Source: Candidatus Geothrix skivensis (GTDB taxonomy: Bacteria > Acidobacteriota > Holophagae > Holophagales > Holophagaceae). From it: 64,000 nucleotides of DNA. Both the position numbers and the translations under genes were made by a program. Below are positions 28,041 to 35,871 of the stretch, piece by piece; the stretch's first letter is position 1; the number at the start of each line of letters is the position of its first letter. The stretch is taken from the NCBI GenBank assembly GCA_016721195.1, contig JADKIO010000005.1:1-64000 (forward strand). Direction: 5' to 3'. Under the pieces are notes generated by a model, which saw only the letters and a list, made by a program, of their open reading frames with translations, was not told the origin of the DNA and made no database searches.

Positions 28041-29168
28041 TCAGCAGCCGCCATCGAGCAGGGGCGTGACCGCGCTCCAGAAGGTCTGCATGTCCTCGGG
28101 CCGGCCCAGGGTGACCCGAAGGTGGTTGGGGAGGCCATAGCCGTGCATGGGCCGTACGATCACCCCGCGCTGGAGCAGTTCCTTGAAGAGGTCCGGAGCA
28201 GGGAAGGCGGTTTCCATCAGCAGGAAGTTGCCACTGGCACCGGTGACCTTGCAGCGGTGCTGCGCGGCTTCGAGGAGGAAGGCCGTTCGGGCCTCGGCGT
28301 TCTTCTGCCGGCAGAAGGCTTCGAAGGCCACGTCCTGCAGGGCGACCTCGGCGGCCGCCTGAGCCAGGTGGTTGGTGTTGAAGGGGCTGCGGACCCGCTC
28401 CAGGAGGCTCAGCAGCTCCGGTGAGCCGAGGCCGTACCCGATGCGCAGGCCAGCCAGGGCGTGGATCTTGGAGAAGGTGTGGAGGACCAGCAGGTTGGGC
28501 CGCTCGCCGAGGAGGGCAGCGGCGTCCGGATAGTCCCCGGGTTCCTCGTACTCCGCATAGGCCTGGTCCACCACCAGGACGATGTCCTCCCGCAGATGGC
28601 GCACCAGGTGCCGGAGGGCGCTGCCCTCGATGCGGATGCCCGTGGGGTTGTTGGGGTGGGCGAGGTAGACCAGGCGCGTATCCGCGGCCACGGAGCGCAG
28701 GATGTCCTCCACATCCAGTTCTGTGGCCGAGGCCCGGGACTCGATGACCCGGCCCCCCGCCGTCTGGGTGGCGATGCCATACATGGCGAAGCTGTGCTTT
28801 GGAATGACGGCGCTGCCGCCATCCAGAAAGGCGGCCTTGGCGATCATCTCCAGGATCTCGGTGCTGCCGTTGCCGAGGACCACCTGTTCCACGGGCAGCT
28901 GCTTGCGTTGGGCGATGCGCTGGCGGAGGTAGAAGCCATCGCTGACGGGGTACAGTCCCAGGCCCTCGAACTCCGTGCCGGCGACGACCGCGGCCACCCG
29001 CGCCTTCACGGCCTCCGTGGGGCCCCATGGATTCTCGTTGGAGGCCAGCTTGACGATGTGGGCGAGACCGAGCTCCCGCTGGACTTCCTGGATGGGTTTT
29101 CCAGGGACGTACAGCGGGATGTGGGAGAGCTGCTCGAAGCCCGGAACGCCGGAAAGCCCCCCGCTCAT
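28041..29168 (-). CDS. hisC: Histidinol-phosphate aminotransferase (HisC-like)
   Basis: 375 residues, fold-type I PLP enzyme. Landmarks: VKLASNENPWGPTEAV, VVLGNGSTEILEMI (PLP phosphate loop), YLAHPNNPTG, DQAYAEYEEPGDY and the Schiff-base lysine in HTFSKIHALAGLRIGYG. It makes histidinol phosphate from imidazole-acetol phosphate. The ATG overlaps the clpP stop (TGATG), so it is co-transcribed with clpP rather than with other his genes. A closely related aromatic aminotransferase role is possible. Confidence 0.9.
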   Translation of the reverse strand: MSGGLSGVPGFEQLSHIPLYVPGKPIQEVQRELGLAHIVKLASNENPWGPTEAVKARVAAVVAGTEFEGLGLYPVSDGFYLRQRIAQRKQLPVEQVVLGNGSTEILEMIAKAAFLDGGSAVIPKHSFAMYGIATQTAGGRVIESRASATELDVEDILRSVAADTRLVYLAHPNNPTGIRIEGSALRHLVRHLREDIVLVVDQAYAEYEEPGDYPDAAALLGERPNLLVLHTFSKIHALAGLRIGYGLGSPELLSLLERVRSPFNTNHLAQAAAEVALQDVAFEAFCRQKNAEARTAFLLEAAQHRCKVTGASGNFLLMETAFPAPDLFKELLQRGVIVRPMHGYGLPNHLRVTLGRPEDMQTFWSAVTPLLDGGC

Positions 29169-29764
29169 CAGGCGGGACGCTCGGAGAGGACCTTGTCCAC
29201 GATGCCGTATTCCAGGGCCTCCTCGGCGCTCATGAAGAAGTCCCGGTCCATGTCCTTGACGACCTTCTTCAGGGGCTGGCCCGTGTGCTTGGCGAAGGTG
29301 GCGGCCAGGTTGTCCTTCAGGCGCTGGATCTCCTTGAAGGTGATCTCGATCTCGGTGGCCTGGCCCTGGGCGCCGCCGCTGGGCTGGTGGATCATGATGC
29401 GCGCGTTCGGCAGGGCGAACCGCTTGCCCTTGGTGCCGGCGGCCAGCAGGTGGGCGCCCATGGAGGCGCACTGGCCGATGCAGTAGGTGACGATGTCGTT
29501 CTTCACGAACTGCATGGTGTCGTAGATGGCCAGGCCCGCGGTGACGCTGCCGCCGGGGCTGTTGATGTAGATCTGGATGTCCTTGTCCGGGTCCTCGCTT
29601 TCGAGGAAGAGCATCTGGGCGACGATGGCATTGGCCACGTTGTCGTCGATGGCGGTGCCCAGGAAGATGATGTTGTCCTTCAGCAGCCGGGAGTAGATGT
29701 CGTAGCTGCGCTCGCCCCGGGGGGTCTGCTCGATGACGATCGGTGGATAGTAACTGCTGGGCAT
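29168..29764 (-). CDS. clpP: ATP-dependent Clp protease proteolytic subunit
   Basis: 198 residues. The catalytic triad is visible as Ser101 (GQCASMGAHLLAAG), His126 (IMIHQPSGG) and Asp near 171 (VVKDMDRDFFMSAEEALEYG). The usual GQAASMGA is here GQCASMGA. It forms the tetradecameric proteolytic chamber with ClpX or ClpA. It lies directly downstream of the trigger factor gene, the common tig-clpP order, but clpX does not follow; hisC does. Confidence 0.96.
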   Translation of the reverse strand: MPSSYYPPIVIEQTPRGERSYDIYSRLLKDNIIFLGTAIDDNVANAIVAQMLFLESEDPDKDIQIYINSPGGSVTAGLAIYDTMQFVKNDIVTYCIGQCASMGAHLLAAGTKGKRFALPNARIMIHQPSGGAQGQATEIEITFKEIQRLKDNLAATFAKHTGQPLKKVVKDMDRDFFMSAEEALEYGIVDKVLSERPA

Positions 29765-29795
29765 GGGCCCTCCTGCGGCAGATCAGAATAGCAAG

Positions 29796-29815
29796 AAGGC
29801 ACCTTGCGGTGCCTT
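29796..29815 (-). terminator. Hairpin between tig and clpP
   Basis: AAGGCACC and GGTGCCTT form a perfect 8-bp stem with a 4-base loop, followed on the minus strand by a partly T-rich CTTGCTATTCT. It sits in the 74-base tig-clpP gap and could be a leaky terminator or an RNA-processing hairpin that sets the ratio of the two products. Confidence 0.55.
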
Positions 29816-29838
29816 CCCCTTCTCGGAATGTGCAGAGA

Positions 29839-31440
29839 CTACTTCTTGGCGGGGGAGATCTTCTTTACCTTGGGCTTGTCCTCGGCCTCGACCTCCTTGG
29901 CCTTGGCGGACTTCTTGGGCTTCTCCTCGGCCTCGTCCTCGACCTTCTTCGCGGCCTTCTTCTTCGGCGCGGCTTCCGGGGCTTCCGGGTCATGGCCATG
30001 ATCGCAATCGGGTCCGTGGACGTGGCCGGCGGGCGCCACCGCGGCGGGCTCGCCGCCCTCCTGGCCTTCCAGGTCACCTCCCTCTAGGCCACCGGCGTCG
30101 AAGCGGTTCACGGGAAGGCCCGCTTCGCGCTTGCGCTCGAGCTCCACGAGGGCCTCGAAGGCCGCCTTCTCCAGCAGTTCCTCCTGGATCGTGGCGAAGG
30201 TGAGGAGGTGGTTGAAGATCCGGTCCGTGCGGAGCCGCCCCTTGATCTCGGTGACGTTGCCGCGCTTCTCCAGTTCGGCCTTGAAGGCCTCGAAGGGCTG
30301 CAGGACTTTGTTCTCGTTCATGTAGGACCGGATCTCGGCGTCGATGTCGGCCTCGGGCACTTCGATGGCTTCGGCATTCCCGATGGCCTGGAGGAGGTAG
30401 CCGCTGCGGACGGCACGCTCGGCCTCGTTCTGCCGGAACTGGCGGTAAGCCTGCCAGTTGACCTTCTTGGGGTCCATGCCCTGGCGGGCCACATGCTGGG
30501 CGAACTCCTGGCAGTAGTCATCCAGCTGCAGGCCCACCATGGAGCGGGGCACCTCGAAGGGCGCGGCGTCCAGCAGGGTGTCGAGGATGCTGGCGTGGAG
30601 ACGGGAGACGGCATCGCGCTCGGAGGCCTCTTCCAGATCCTTGGCCACGGCCACCTTCAGGGCTTCCAGGTCCGCGAAGTCCCCAAGATCCTTGGCGAAC
30701 TCGTCGCCCAGGACCGGCACTTCCTTGCGGCGCAGGTCCTTGACCTGGACGTCGTAGGCCAGGGTCTTGCCGGCGAGAACCGTGTTGGCATCATCGGCGG
30801 GGTGGCTCAGGGTGAAGGACTTCTTTTCGTCGGACTTCATTCCGATGAGCTCCGCGTCGAAGGGGCGGGTGCCATCGATCTCCAGGGCCTGGTCCTTGTA
30901 TTCCTGGGCCTTGAGGCCCTGGGGCTTCACGCGGATGTCACAGGTGGCGATGAGGCCGGTGGCGACCACGGCGTCCTCGACGGGCAGGTACTTGGTGGCG
31001 CGCTGACGCAGGCCCTCGAGGTGCTCCTGGACCGTGGCCTCGTCGATGGCGCGCTTCTTCTTGGTCAGGGACAGGGCCTTGTAGTCGGGCAGCTGCACCT
31101 CGGGGGCCACGTCGTACTGGGCCCGGAACACGGCGTCCGTGCCTTCCTTCAGGTCAAGCTTCTCGATGGAGGGGTGGGAGATGGGCAGGGTCCCGGCCTC
31201 CTGGGCGGCTTTCCAGAAGTGCTTCTCCACCAGCTGCTGGGCGACGTCCGACTGGATCTCCCGGGCGTATTTCTGCATGAGCACCGGCCGGGGGGCCTTG
31301 CCGGGCCGGAAACCCGGGATGCGGACCTTCGGCGCGATCTTGGCCACCACCTCGTTGAAGGTGGCGGCTACCTCGGCGGCCGGCACCGTCACTTCGACAG
31401 TCTTGCGGGTGGAGGACTGGTGGTGGAGGGTGGCGGACAT
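29839..31440 (-). CDS. tig: Trigger factor with long charged, His-containing C-terminal tail, 533 aa
   Basis: The ribosome-binding signature GFRPGKAPRPVLMQKY lies near residue 45. The PPIase and C-terminal chaperone domains follow in normal order to about residue 440. The extra ~90 residues read EGGDLEGQEGGEPAAV, then GHVHGPDCDHGHDPE, then a Lys/Glu-rich tail ending in KVKKISPAKK. Trigger factors are usually 430-450 residues. The tail has four His, one Cys and several Asp in 15 residues, a likely divalent-metal binder. The protein folds nascent chains at the ribosome exit. ATG 31440 has GGAG upstream. Confidence 0.92.
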   Translation of the reverse strand: MSATLHHQSSTRKTVEVTVPAAEVAATFNEVVAKIAPKVRIPGFRPGKAPRPVLMQKYAREIQSDVAQQLVEKHFWKAAQEAGTLPISHPSIEKLDLKEGTDAVFRAQYDVAPEVQLPDYKALSLTKKKRAIDEATVQEHLEGLRQRATKYLPVEDAVVATGLIATCDIRVKPQGLKAQEYKDQALEIDGTRPFDAELIGMKSDEKKSFTLSHPADDANTVLAGKTLAYDVQVKDLRRKEVPVLGDEFAKDLGDFADLEALKVAVAKDLEEASERDAVSRLHASILDTLLDAAPFEVPRSMVGLQLDDYCQEFAQHVARQGMDPKKVNWQAYRQFRQNEAERAVRSGYLLQAIGNAEAIEVPEADIDAEIRSYMNENKVLQPFEAFKAELEKRGNVTEIKGRLRTDRIFNHLLTFATIQEELLEKAAFEALVELERKREAGLPVNRFDAGGLEGGDLEGQEGGEPAAVAPAGHVHGPDCDHGHDPEAPEAAPKKKAAKKVEDEAEEKPKKSAKAKEVEAEDKPKVKKISPAKK

Positions 31441-31500
31441 GGGCGCTCCGTGAGGCGTGGGAATTGCGTGGGGAATCAATCGGCTCGGGGTTCGAGGTGG

Positions 31501-31655
31501 TGGCAGCTCACCTCGTGACTCGGGCACTTCCTGTGCCCTCGCCCTTCGGGGTCTGTCAGCGAGTGTGGCAGCCAAGCATCATCCGGTAAGTTCAGGTGAA
31601 GGGGGTGGCAACTCTCCTCGTGACTCGGGCACCTCCTGTGCCCTCGCCCTTCGGG
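31501..31655. repeat. Two 50-base direct repeats, each with a hairpin, upstream of tig
   Basis: A 50-base unit at 31501-31550 recurs at 31606-31655 with three mismatches; period 105. Each contains GGGCAC-N5-GTGCCC (6-bp stem) followed by GCCCTTCGGG(C). The units lie between the tRNA-Leu gene and the trigger factor gene. They look like members of a dispersed intergenic repeat family; no coding sequence overlaps them. Confidence 0.75.
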
Positions 31656-31688
31656 CGGCAATGGCCGCTGTCGCGTCCATTCCGTCCT

Positions 31689-31708
31689 ATTTCGCAATCC
31701 TGCGAAAT
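31689..31708 (-). terminator. Hairpin directly 3' of tRNA-Leu
   Basis: ATTTCGCA and TGCGAAAT form a perfect 8-bp stem with a 4-base loop immediately after the tRNA CCA end. No clear T-run follows on the minus strand, so it may stop transcription weakly or mark the 3' processing site. Confidence 0.5.
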
Positions 31709-31792
31709 GGTGCGAACGGTCGGACTCGAACCGACACGGTGTGAACCGCTGGAACCTAAATCCAGTGCGTCTACCAGTTCCGCCACGCTCGC
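31708..31792 (-). tRNA. tRNA-Leu (anticodon UAG)
   Basis: The minus strand folds as a class II tRNA. The acceptor is GCGAGCG paired with CGTTCGC, discriminator A, and an encoded CCA (TGG at 31708-31710). The D arm contains GGTAGACGC. The anticodon stem CTGGA/TCCAG encloses loop TTTAGGT with anticodon TAG. A variable arm and T arm (GGTTCGAGTCC) are present. The length of 85 with CCA fits leucine tRNAs. Confidence 0.93.
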
Positions 31793-31816
31793 AAGAAAAC
31801 CGAATTGTCAAACCGG

Positions 31817-31893
31817 TGGTGCGCCCAGAGCGACTCGAACGCCCGACCCTCAGGTTCGAAGCCTGATGCTCTATCCAGCTGAGCTATGGGCGC
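31817..31893 (-). tRNA. tRNA-Arg (anticodon UCG)
   Basis: The acceptor GCGCCCA pairs with TGGGCGC, discriminator A, encoded CCA (31817-31819). The D arm is AGCTCAGCTGGATAGAGC. The anticodon stem TCAGG/CCTGA holds loop CTTCGAA with anticodon TCG. The T loop is GTTCGAGTC. It lies 24 bases upstream of tRNA-Leu on the same strand, so both are probably co-transcribed. Confidence 0.94.
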
Positions 31894-32117
31894 GCACCGA
31901 ATCCCCCAGTCTACCTGGAACCTCTGTTGGGTTCGACCCCTGGGTTGGCTGGATAGAGCGCCGAATTCTAAATGCTCTATCCAGCTTCGCCCGTGGCCTA
32001 TCGGACGCACCTTCTGGCGCGTCCTCCCGCTCGCTTCACTTGCGGAGGCCGGAGCCGGGCGCGCACGGAATCCCCTATGTCTAGCTGGAAAGGCCGGTGG
32101 CTTCGAGCCCTGAACGC
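31894..32117. other. Intergenic region with decayed tRNA-Arg duplication and 12-bp palindrome
   Basis: GCTGGATAGAGC (31948-31959) and GCTCTATCCAGC (31974-31985) form a perfect 12-bp inverted repeat equal to the D-arm sequence of the adjacent tRNA-Arg. The tRNA 5' flank GCGCGCACCGAATCCCC (from 31890) recurs as GCGCGCACGGAATCCCC near 32059. These look like remnants of a tRNA duplication. No protein gene is seen. Confidence 0.6.
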
Positions 32118-32257
32118 CCGCCGGATCGCGGAATGGCCTGCGGGGCAGGCCAATGAAGCGAGGATCCGGCGAGAAGTTCATGCCACGGGCCCGCCGGATC
32201 GCGGAATGGCCTGCGGGGGCCCAATGAAGCGAGGATCCGGCGAGAAGTTCATGCCAC
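32118..32257 (+). repeat. Two tandem copies of a nested-palindrome element (copies 1 and 2)
   Basis: Copy 1 has outer arms CGCCGGATC (32119-32127) and GATCCGGCG (32163-32171). Its inner stem is GGCCTGC/GCAGGCC (32135-32141 and 32145-32151). Copy 2, 73 bases on, has the same outer arms (32192-32200, 32234-32242) but a damaged inner stem. Both end in GAGAAGTTCATGCCAC. They lie just 3' of the adenosine-deaminase-family gene. Related copies occur at 33.3, 42.3 and 56.2 kb. Confidence 0.85.
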
Positions 32258-32270
32258 CGCTCCTGGCGGC

Positions 32271-33206
32271 TCAGTCCAGCAGGCACCAGGCATCTTCGGC
32301 CCCGTTCTGCCGAAGCCTGGCCATGGCCTGGGCATCCAGGCCCATGCCCCTGGCCGCTTGGAATTCCGTGCCCAGGTCGCAGGGAACCACCCCGGGGTCG
32401 TCGGTGCCCAGGGCGCAGCGGACGCCGGCCCGAAGCATCCGGGGCAGGGGGTGGGGATCCACGTCCGCGGCGAGGGCGCGGTTGGAGCTGGGGCAGACAT
32501 CTACGGGGATGCGATGCTCGGCCAGCAGGCGGAAGGTGGCATCGTCCGCCCGAAGGCCGTGGACGATGCGGGCCACGCCCCCTTCCAGCAGGGCTTCCCG
32601 GACATTCGAGCCCGGGCCGTTCTCCCCGGCGTGGGCGGCGATGCGCAGGCCCGCAGCGCGGGCGCGGTCGAAGACGGGGGCCCAGTCCCGGAAGGGGCAG
32701 CCTTCCAGTCCGCCGGTCGAAAAGCCCTTCACGAAGGGCGGCAGGTCGGGAAGGGTCAGGTTGAGGACCGAATGTCCGTGCTTGGGTCCGAAGTGGTTGA
32801 CCGCATCCAGCACCACACAAGTGCGGAGACCCATCGCCTTGGCGTCGGAAAGGCCATCCTCCATTCCCCTCCAGAACTCGTCGAGGGAGATCTGCCCGCG
32901 ATGAACGACGAGGAAGTGAGGGGAGGTCCAGAGGTCGAAGCCGCTGCCGCCGGAGGCCTGGGTGCGCCGGGCCACGGCCCGCACCGCTTCGCGCACCGCT
33001 TCACGGCAGTCCATCAGGGCCGCGCCGAAGAGGAAGGCTTCGATGAAGCCTTCAAAGGGCTGGGCCCGCCCGGCCCACAGCGCCTCCAGGCTGGCGGGGA
33101 GCGACAGTCCGCGGCGAAGGGATTCGCGACGCACCCAGTGCGGATCGAGTGAACCTTCGAGATGGGTGTGCCGGTCGATGAGCGGGAATGGGGCAGCGTC
33201 GATCAC
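32271..33206 (-). CDS. add: Adenosine deaminase family protein, 311 aa
   Basis: TIM-barrel metal-dependent deaminase: RHTHLEGSL (HxH metal pair plus substrate Glu region), AAHAGENGPG (HAGE catalytic pair), IVHGLRA (metal His), VCPSSNRAL and LGTDDPGV (metal Asp). It converts adenosine or a related 6-amino purine compound to the inosine form; an aminodeoxyfutalosine role in menaquinone synthesis is an alternative. Slightly shorter than typical 330-residue enzymes but all metal and catalytic residues are present. Confidence 0.85.
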   Translation of the reverse strand: MIDAAPFPLIDRHTHLEGSLDPHWVRRESLRRGLSLPASLEALWAGRAQPFEGFIEAFLFGAALMDCREAVREAVRAVARRTQASGGSGFDLWTSPHFLVVHRGQISLDEFWRGMEDGLSDAKAMGLRTCVVLDAVNHFGPKHGHSVLNLTLPDLPPFVKGFSTGGLEGCPFRDWAPVFDRARAAGLRIAAHAGENGPGSNVREALLEGGVARIVHGLRADDATFRLLAEHRIPVDVCPSSNRALAADVDPHPLPRMLRAGVRCALGTDDPGVVPCDLGTEFQAARGMGLDAQAMARLRQNGAEDAWCLLD

Positions 33207-33215
33207 CCGGACATT

Positions 33216-33356
33216 ATGCTCACCACTCGCCGGATCCTCACTGCGCAGGCTGGAGGCCGGTCACGGGGGTCGTTCGGGCCAACCTGGTTGCGATGCTCAC
33301 CCTCGCCGGGTCCTCACTGCGCAGGCTGCCTCTGCAGCCTTGCTCGTGATCCGGCG
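33216..33356 (-). repeat. Nested-palindrome element, full copy 3 plus a partial copy
   Basis: The full copy has outer arms CGCCGGGTC (33304-33312) and GATCCGGCG (33348-33356), and inner stem AGGCTGC/GCAGCCT (33323-33329 and 33334-33340). The partial copy at 33216-33252 repeats ATGCTCACC, CTCGCCGGATCC and the first inner arm only. It fills the gap between the zinc-ribbon gene's 3' end and the deaminase start, in opposite orientation to copies 1 and 2. Confidence 0.8.
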
Positions 33357-33363
33357 GGGTTCG

Positions 33364-33657
33364 CTACTCGTCGTAGTCATCCATGCGGAGATCGCCGGGA
33401 TCAAAGCCCTCGCCGCGGCCCCGTTCGATGGCCACACCGCTTTCGCTGAAGGTCTCCTCCAGGACTTCGGCCTCTGGCTCGGCGGTGAAGTCATCCTCGA
33501 TGACGTGCACGCTCTTCTCTTTCTTCACGGCCTTCGGCTTGGCCGGGGCAGCCTTCTGGTTGGCCCCGCATTTGGGACAGATGGCCTCGGGTTTGCCGAA
33601 GTCATAGAACTTCGCCGCGCACTGGAAGCATGTGAATTTCTTGCCGAGATCAGCCAT
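33364..33657 (-). CDS. FYDLN-type zinc-ribbon protein (TIGR02300-like), 97 aa
   Basis: The first 40 residues are a zinc ribbon: FTCFQCAAKFYDFGKPEAIC followed by PKCG, giving two CxxC pairs around the KFYD motif that names the family. The rest is an acidic, disordered tail (VIEDDFTAEPEAEVLEETF, ending DDYDE). Members are usually found in proteobacteria and related groups as short acidic proteins of unknown function. It is alone in its transcription unit. Confidence 0.8.
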   Translation of the reverse strand: MADLGKKFTCFQCAAKFYDFGKPEAICPKCGANQKAAPAKPKAVKKEKSVHVIEDDFTAEPEAEVLEETFSESGVAIERGRGEGFDPGDLRMDDYDE

Positions 33658-33738
33658 CGTCCATCCTGGTTCAAACCCAAAGAAACAAGGTTCTACCAGA
33701 ACCGAAGGGAATTGTCACCCCCAGGGTAAAAAGGGGAT

Positions 33739-34773
33739 TCAGGCCCAGGGGGCAGCTCCCAGCTTGGCTGCGTTGCCATCACAGAGCTGCTGGATGACCG
33801 TGGTGGTAAAAATCCGGTGTTGCACTTCGACGCCCTCGCCGAATCTTTCCACGAAGGTGGCGCGGCTCCGCTCCAACTCGTCCCTGAGCAGCCCGTACAG
33901 GTTGCCCTGGGTTCGGACCTGGGCGACCTTGGCGGGAAAGTAGAGCTCCACGTCTCCCACCAGCACCCGCGCCAGTCGCTCGGCCGCGGCGCGGGTCCGG
34001 GGGTCGAGTTCCAGGGGGACCGCCGTTTCGATGGGTTCGGGCACCACCTGGGTCGGGGCGCTGGGGTGGGATTCCGGTTCCGGCTGGGCCCGGGGTTCCT
34101 CTTCCCGGCCGGCGGCCAGGGAGGCCAGCAGGGCGGAGGCCGTGTGGACCAGGGCCCGGGCCGCTTCCGGATGGTCCAGGGCCTGCCTCAGGCCGCTATC
34201 CACCAGGACCAGGGCCACGGATTTCTTCTTGTGGCGGATCGGGAAGATGGCCACGTCCGCGGCTTCGAAAGTGCTGAGGGAGGCCAGCAGGGCGGCGTAG
34301 CCGTCCCCCTTGCGGCGGATCGAACGGGTGACGCCATGGATCAGGGCTTCCAGATCCGGGGTGGGCACCACGGCGCCTGCCTTCAAGGCCGTTGCGGACT
34401 CGAAGCCCCGGTGAGTGTAGAGCGAGGCCAGGCCCTGCTTCAGGATGAACAGGGCGCTGCGTTCCGCCAGGGGGGCCATGGCATCGAGCAGCCGCTTGAG
34501 CAGATCGCTCTGGCTGGTAGCCCCCTCCAGCAGGTCCAGGGCCGTACCCAGTTCCTGATCCGATTTCCCCGGGGCCTGAAAGGCAGCCGGGGCGGTGCAG
34601 GCTTCCTGGAGCTCGGCGAGCAGCGCCTCCGTGGGGTGGAAGTTGCCCAGGGCCGATTGCCAGGTGGCCATCACTTCTTCGAGCAGGGTCTGGTTGTGCT
34701 GGTTGACCCAGGCCTCCAGCCGGGTCCGGAGGGCTTGGTGCTGGGGCTGGTCCACGTTGCCGGAATCGCTCAT
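33739..34773 (-). CDS. Hypothetical protein with GAF-like sensor region, 344 aa
   Basis: ATG 34773 (MSDSGNVDQ) is chosen over the earlier in-frame start at 34800. The N-terminal half is helical. Residues ~90-220 (SDLLKRLLDAMAPLAERSAL, LYTHRGFESATALKAGAV, KSVALVLVDSG) resemble a GAF domain. A Pro/Glu linker near residue 235 leads to a helical C-terminal domain (ARVLVGDVELYFPAKVAQVRTQG). The gene is divergent from the STAS operon across a 282-base gap with a promoter, suggesting a linked signalling role. No firm family. Confidence 0.6.
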   Translation of the reverse strand: MSDSGNVDQPQHQALRTRLEAWVNQHNQTLLEEVMATWQSALGNFHPTEALLAELQEACTAPAAFQAPGKSDQELGTALDLLEGATSQSDLLKRLLDAMAPLAERSALFILKQGLASLYTHRGFESATALKAGAVVPTPDLEALIHGVTRSIRRKGDGYAALLASLSTFEAADVAIFPIRHKKKSVALVLVDSGLRQALDHPEAARALVHTASALLASLAAGREEEPRAQPEPESHPSAPTQVVPEPIETAVPLELDPRTRAAAERLARVLVGDVELYFPAKVAQVRTQGNLYGLLRDELERSRATFVERFGEGVEVQHRIFTTTVIQQLCDGNAAKLGAAPWA

Positions 34774-35000
34774 CGGGGGCTCGGAAAAGGTTGGCCTCAA
34801 GGGTATCCCATTCCCGGGCCATTCTCCCGTCAGGAAAGCTCAAGAGCGGAGATCACCGGCGGTCCTTCAGCCCTGGTGAAGGGCGAATCGTCAGGCCTTT
34901 CCATCCGGTTCCCGGGGAGGCGGCCCTCCCGTGCCGTCTATCGTGTCTCCGGGGCCATCCCGGTCCACCAGCTTCCAACCTCTGGAGGCTTTCCAATTGC

Positions 35001-35030
35001 TTGGACAGTCCCGCGGGGAACCGCTAGCAT
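35001..35030 (+). promoter_or_regulatory. Promoter of the STAS/anti-sigma/SpoIIE operon
   Basis: TTGGAC (35001-35006) and TAGCAT (35025-35030) are 18 bases apart, a -35/-10 pair with the same TTGnnC-18-TAGnAT form as the one before the PepSY-like gene. GGAG at 35045-35048 precedes ATG 35056. Confidence 0.5.
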
Positions 35031-35055
35031 GGCCCTGGTTCCTTGGAGTCGTCGG

Positions 35056-35415
35056 ATGGCGGATCTTTCCATTTCGGTAAGGCAGGTCGGCGATGTGGCG
35101 GTGCTCCTGCCCGCCGGCTTCATCAATGCCCATACCGTGCGGGACTTTGAGGATGCCCTGGAGAAGCTGGTCCAGGACGGCCGCTACGTCATCCTGCTCA
35201 ACTGCAAGGATCTCAACTACATCAGTTCCGCCGGCCTGGGCGCCATCATGGGGCTGATCGAAACGGTGCGGGAGCATGAGGGCGACATCCTGCTGTCCAA
35301 CCTCCAGGAGAACGTCTTCGCCATCTTCGATACCCTCGGGTTCACCCAGCTCTACCGGGTCTTCGGCGACGAGGAGCAGGCCATGGCCGAGGCCATCCCG
35401 GGGCGGAAGGGCTAG
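35056..35415 (+). CDS. STAS-domain anti-sigma factor antagonist, 119 aa
   Basis: A single STAS domain: VGDVAVLLPAGFINAHTV, then LLNCKDLNYISSAGLGAIMG, where the SSAG serine is the usual phosphorylation site. It acts as the switch protein of a partner-switching system. When dephosphorylated it binds the anti-sigma kinase encoded immediately downstream (1-base gap). It is the first gene of the operon. Confidence 0.88.
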   Translation: MADLSISVRQVGDVAVLLPAGFINAHTVRDFEDALEKLVQDGRYVILLNCKDLNYISSAGLGAIMGLIETVREHEGDILLSNLQENVFAIFDTLGFTQLYRVFGDEEQAMAEAIPGRKG

Positions 35416-35416
35416 G

Positions 35417-35854
35417 GTGGCCGCCAAGATGGACCACGCCCAGTTCAGGCTCATCATTCCGAGCCAGACCCGCTATCTGAACCTGGTGACGGGACTGGCC
35501 AAGCGGGCTTCGCTGGTGGCGGGGCTGGATGATGCCGCGGCCGCCAAGGTCAGCATTGCCGTGGACGAGGCCGTGACCAACGTGATCCTCCATGCCTACG
35601 GCGGCGAGGGTGAGCACAGCGTGGAGCTGGAGCTGCGCTTCACCGAGCAGGCCCTGGAGATCCACATCTGGCACTCGGGCCTGGGCATCCGGGGCGATCA
35701 GCTCGTGCTGCCGGATCCCAAGGAGTACATCAAGCATCCCCGGAAGGGCGGCCTGGGGCTGCTGCTCATGAGCCGGTTCATGGATGAGGTCCAGTTCAAG
35801 GCGGACGAAGTCTCCGGTCTCAACGAGTGCTGCCTGATCAAAAAGATCAGCTGA
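35417..35854 (+). CDS. RsbW-type serine kinase / anti-sigma factor (HATPase), 145 aa
   Basis: GTG at 35417 is preferred because GGAAGG lies at the right distance; ATG 35429 is the alternative. It has a GHKL ATPase fold: VSIAVDEAVTNVILHAYGG (N box), a degenerate HSGLGIRGDQL, and RKGGLGLLLMSRFMDEV (G2 box). It would phosphorylate the upstream STAS protein and bind a sigma factor or other target. The SpoIIE-type phosphatase downstream completes the module. Confidence 0.88.
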   Translation: MAAKMDHAQFRLIIPSQTRYLNLVTGLAKRASLVAGLDDAAAAKVSIAVDEAVTNVILHAYGGEGEHSVELELRFTEQALEIHIWHSGLGIRGDQLVLPDPKEYIKHPRKGGLGLLLMSRFMDEVQFKADEVSGLNECCLIKKIS

Positions 35855-35871
35855 CCGGCGGATTCGCGCCC

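Noticed and set aside
26292..28424. 710-residue plus-strand open frame opposite recQ and hisC
   Set aside because: Shadow of two clearly recognised minus-strand genes; composition is typical of antisense high-GC frames.
30208..31518. 436-residue plus-strand frame opposite trigger factor
   Set aside because: Antisense shadow; trigger factor motifs on the minus strand are unambiguous.
32118..32257. Tandem repeats as a CRISPR array
   Set aside because: Only two units at this site with no unique spacers between them, and copies elsewhere are dispersed and in both orientations; no cas genes.
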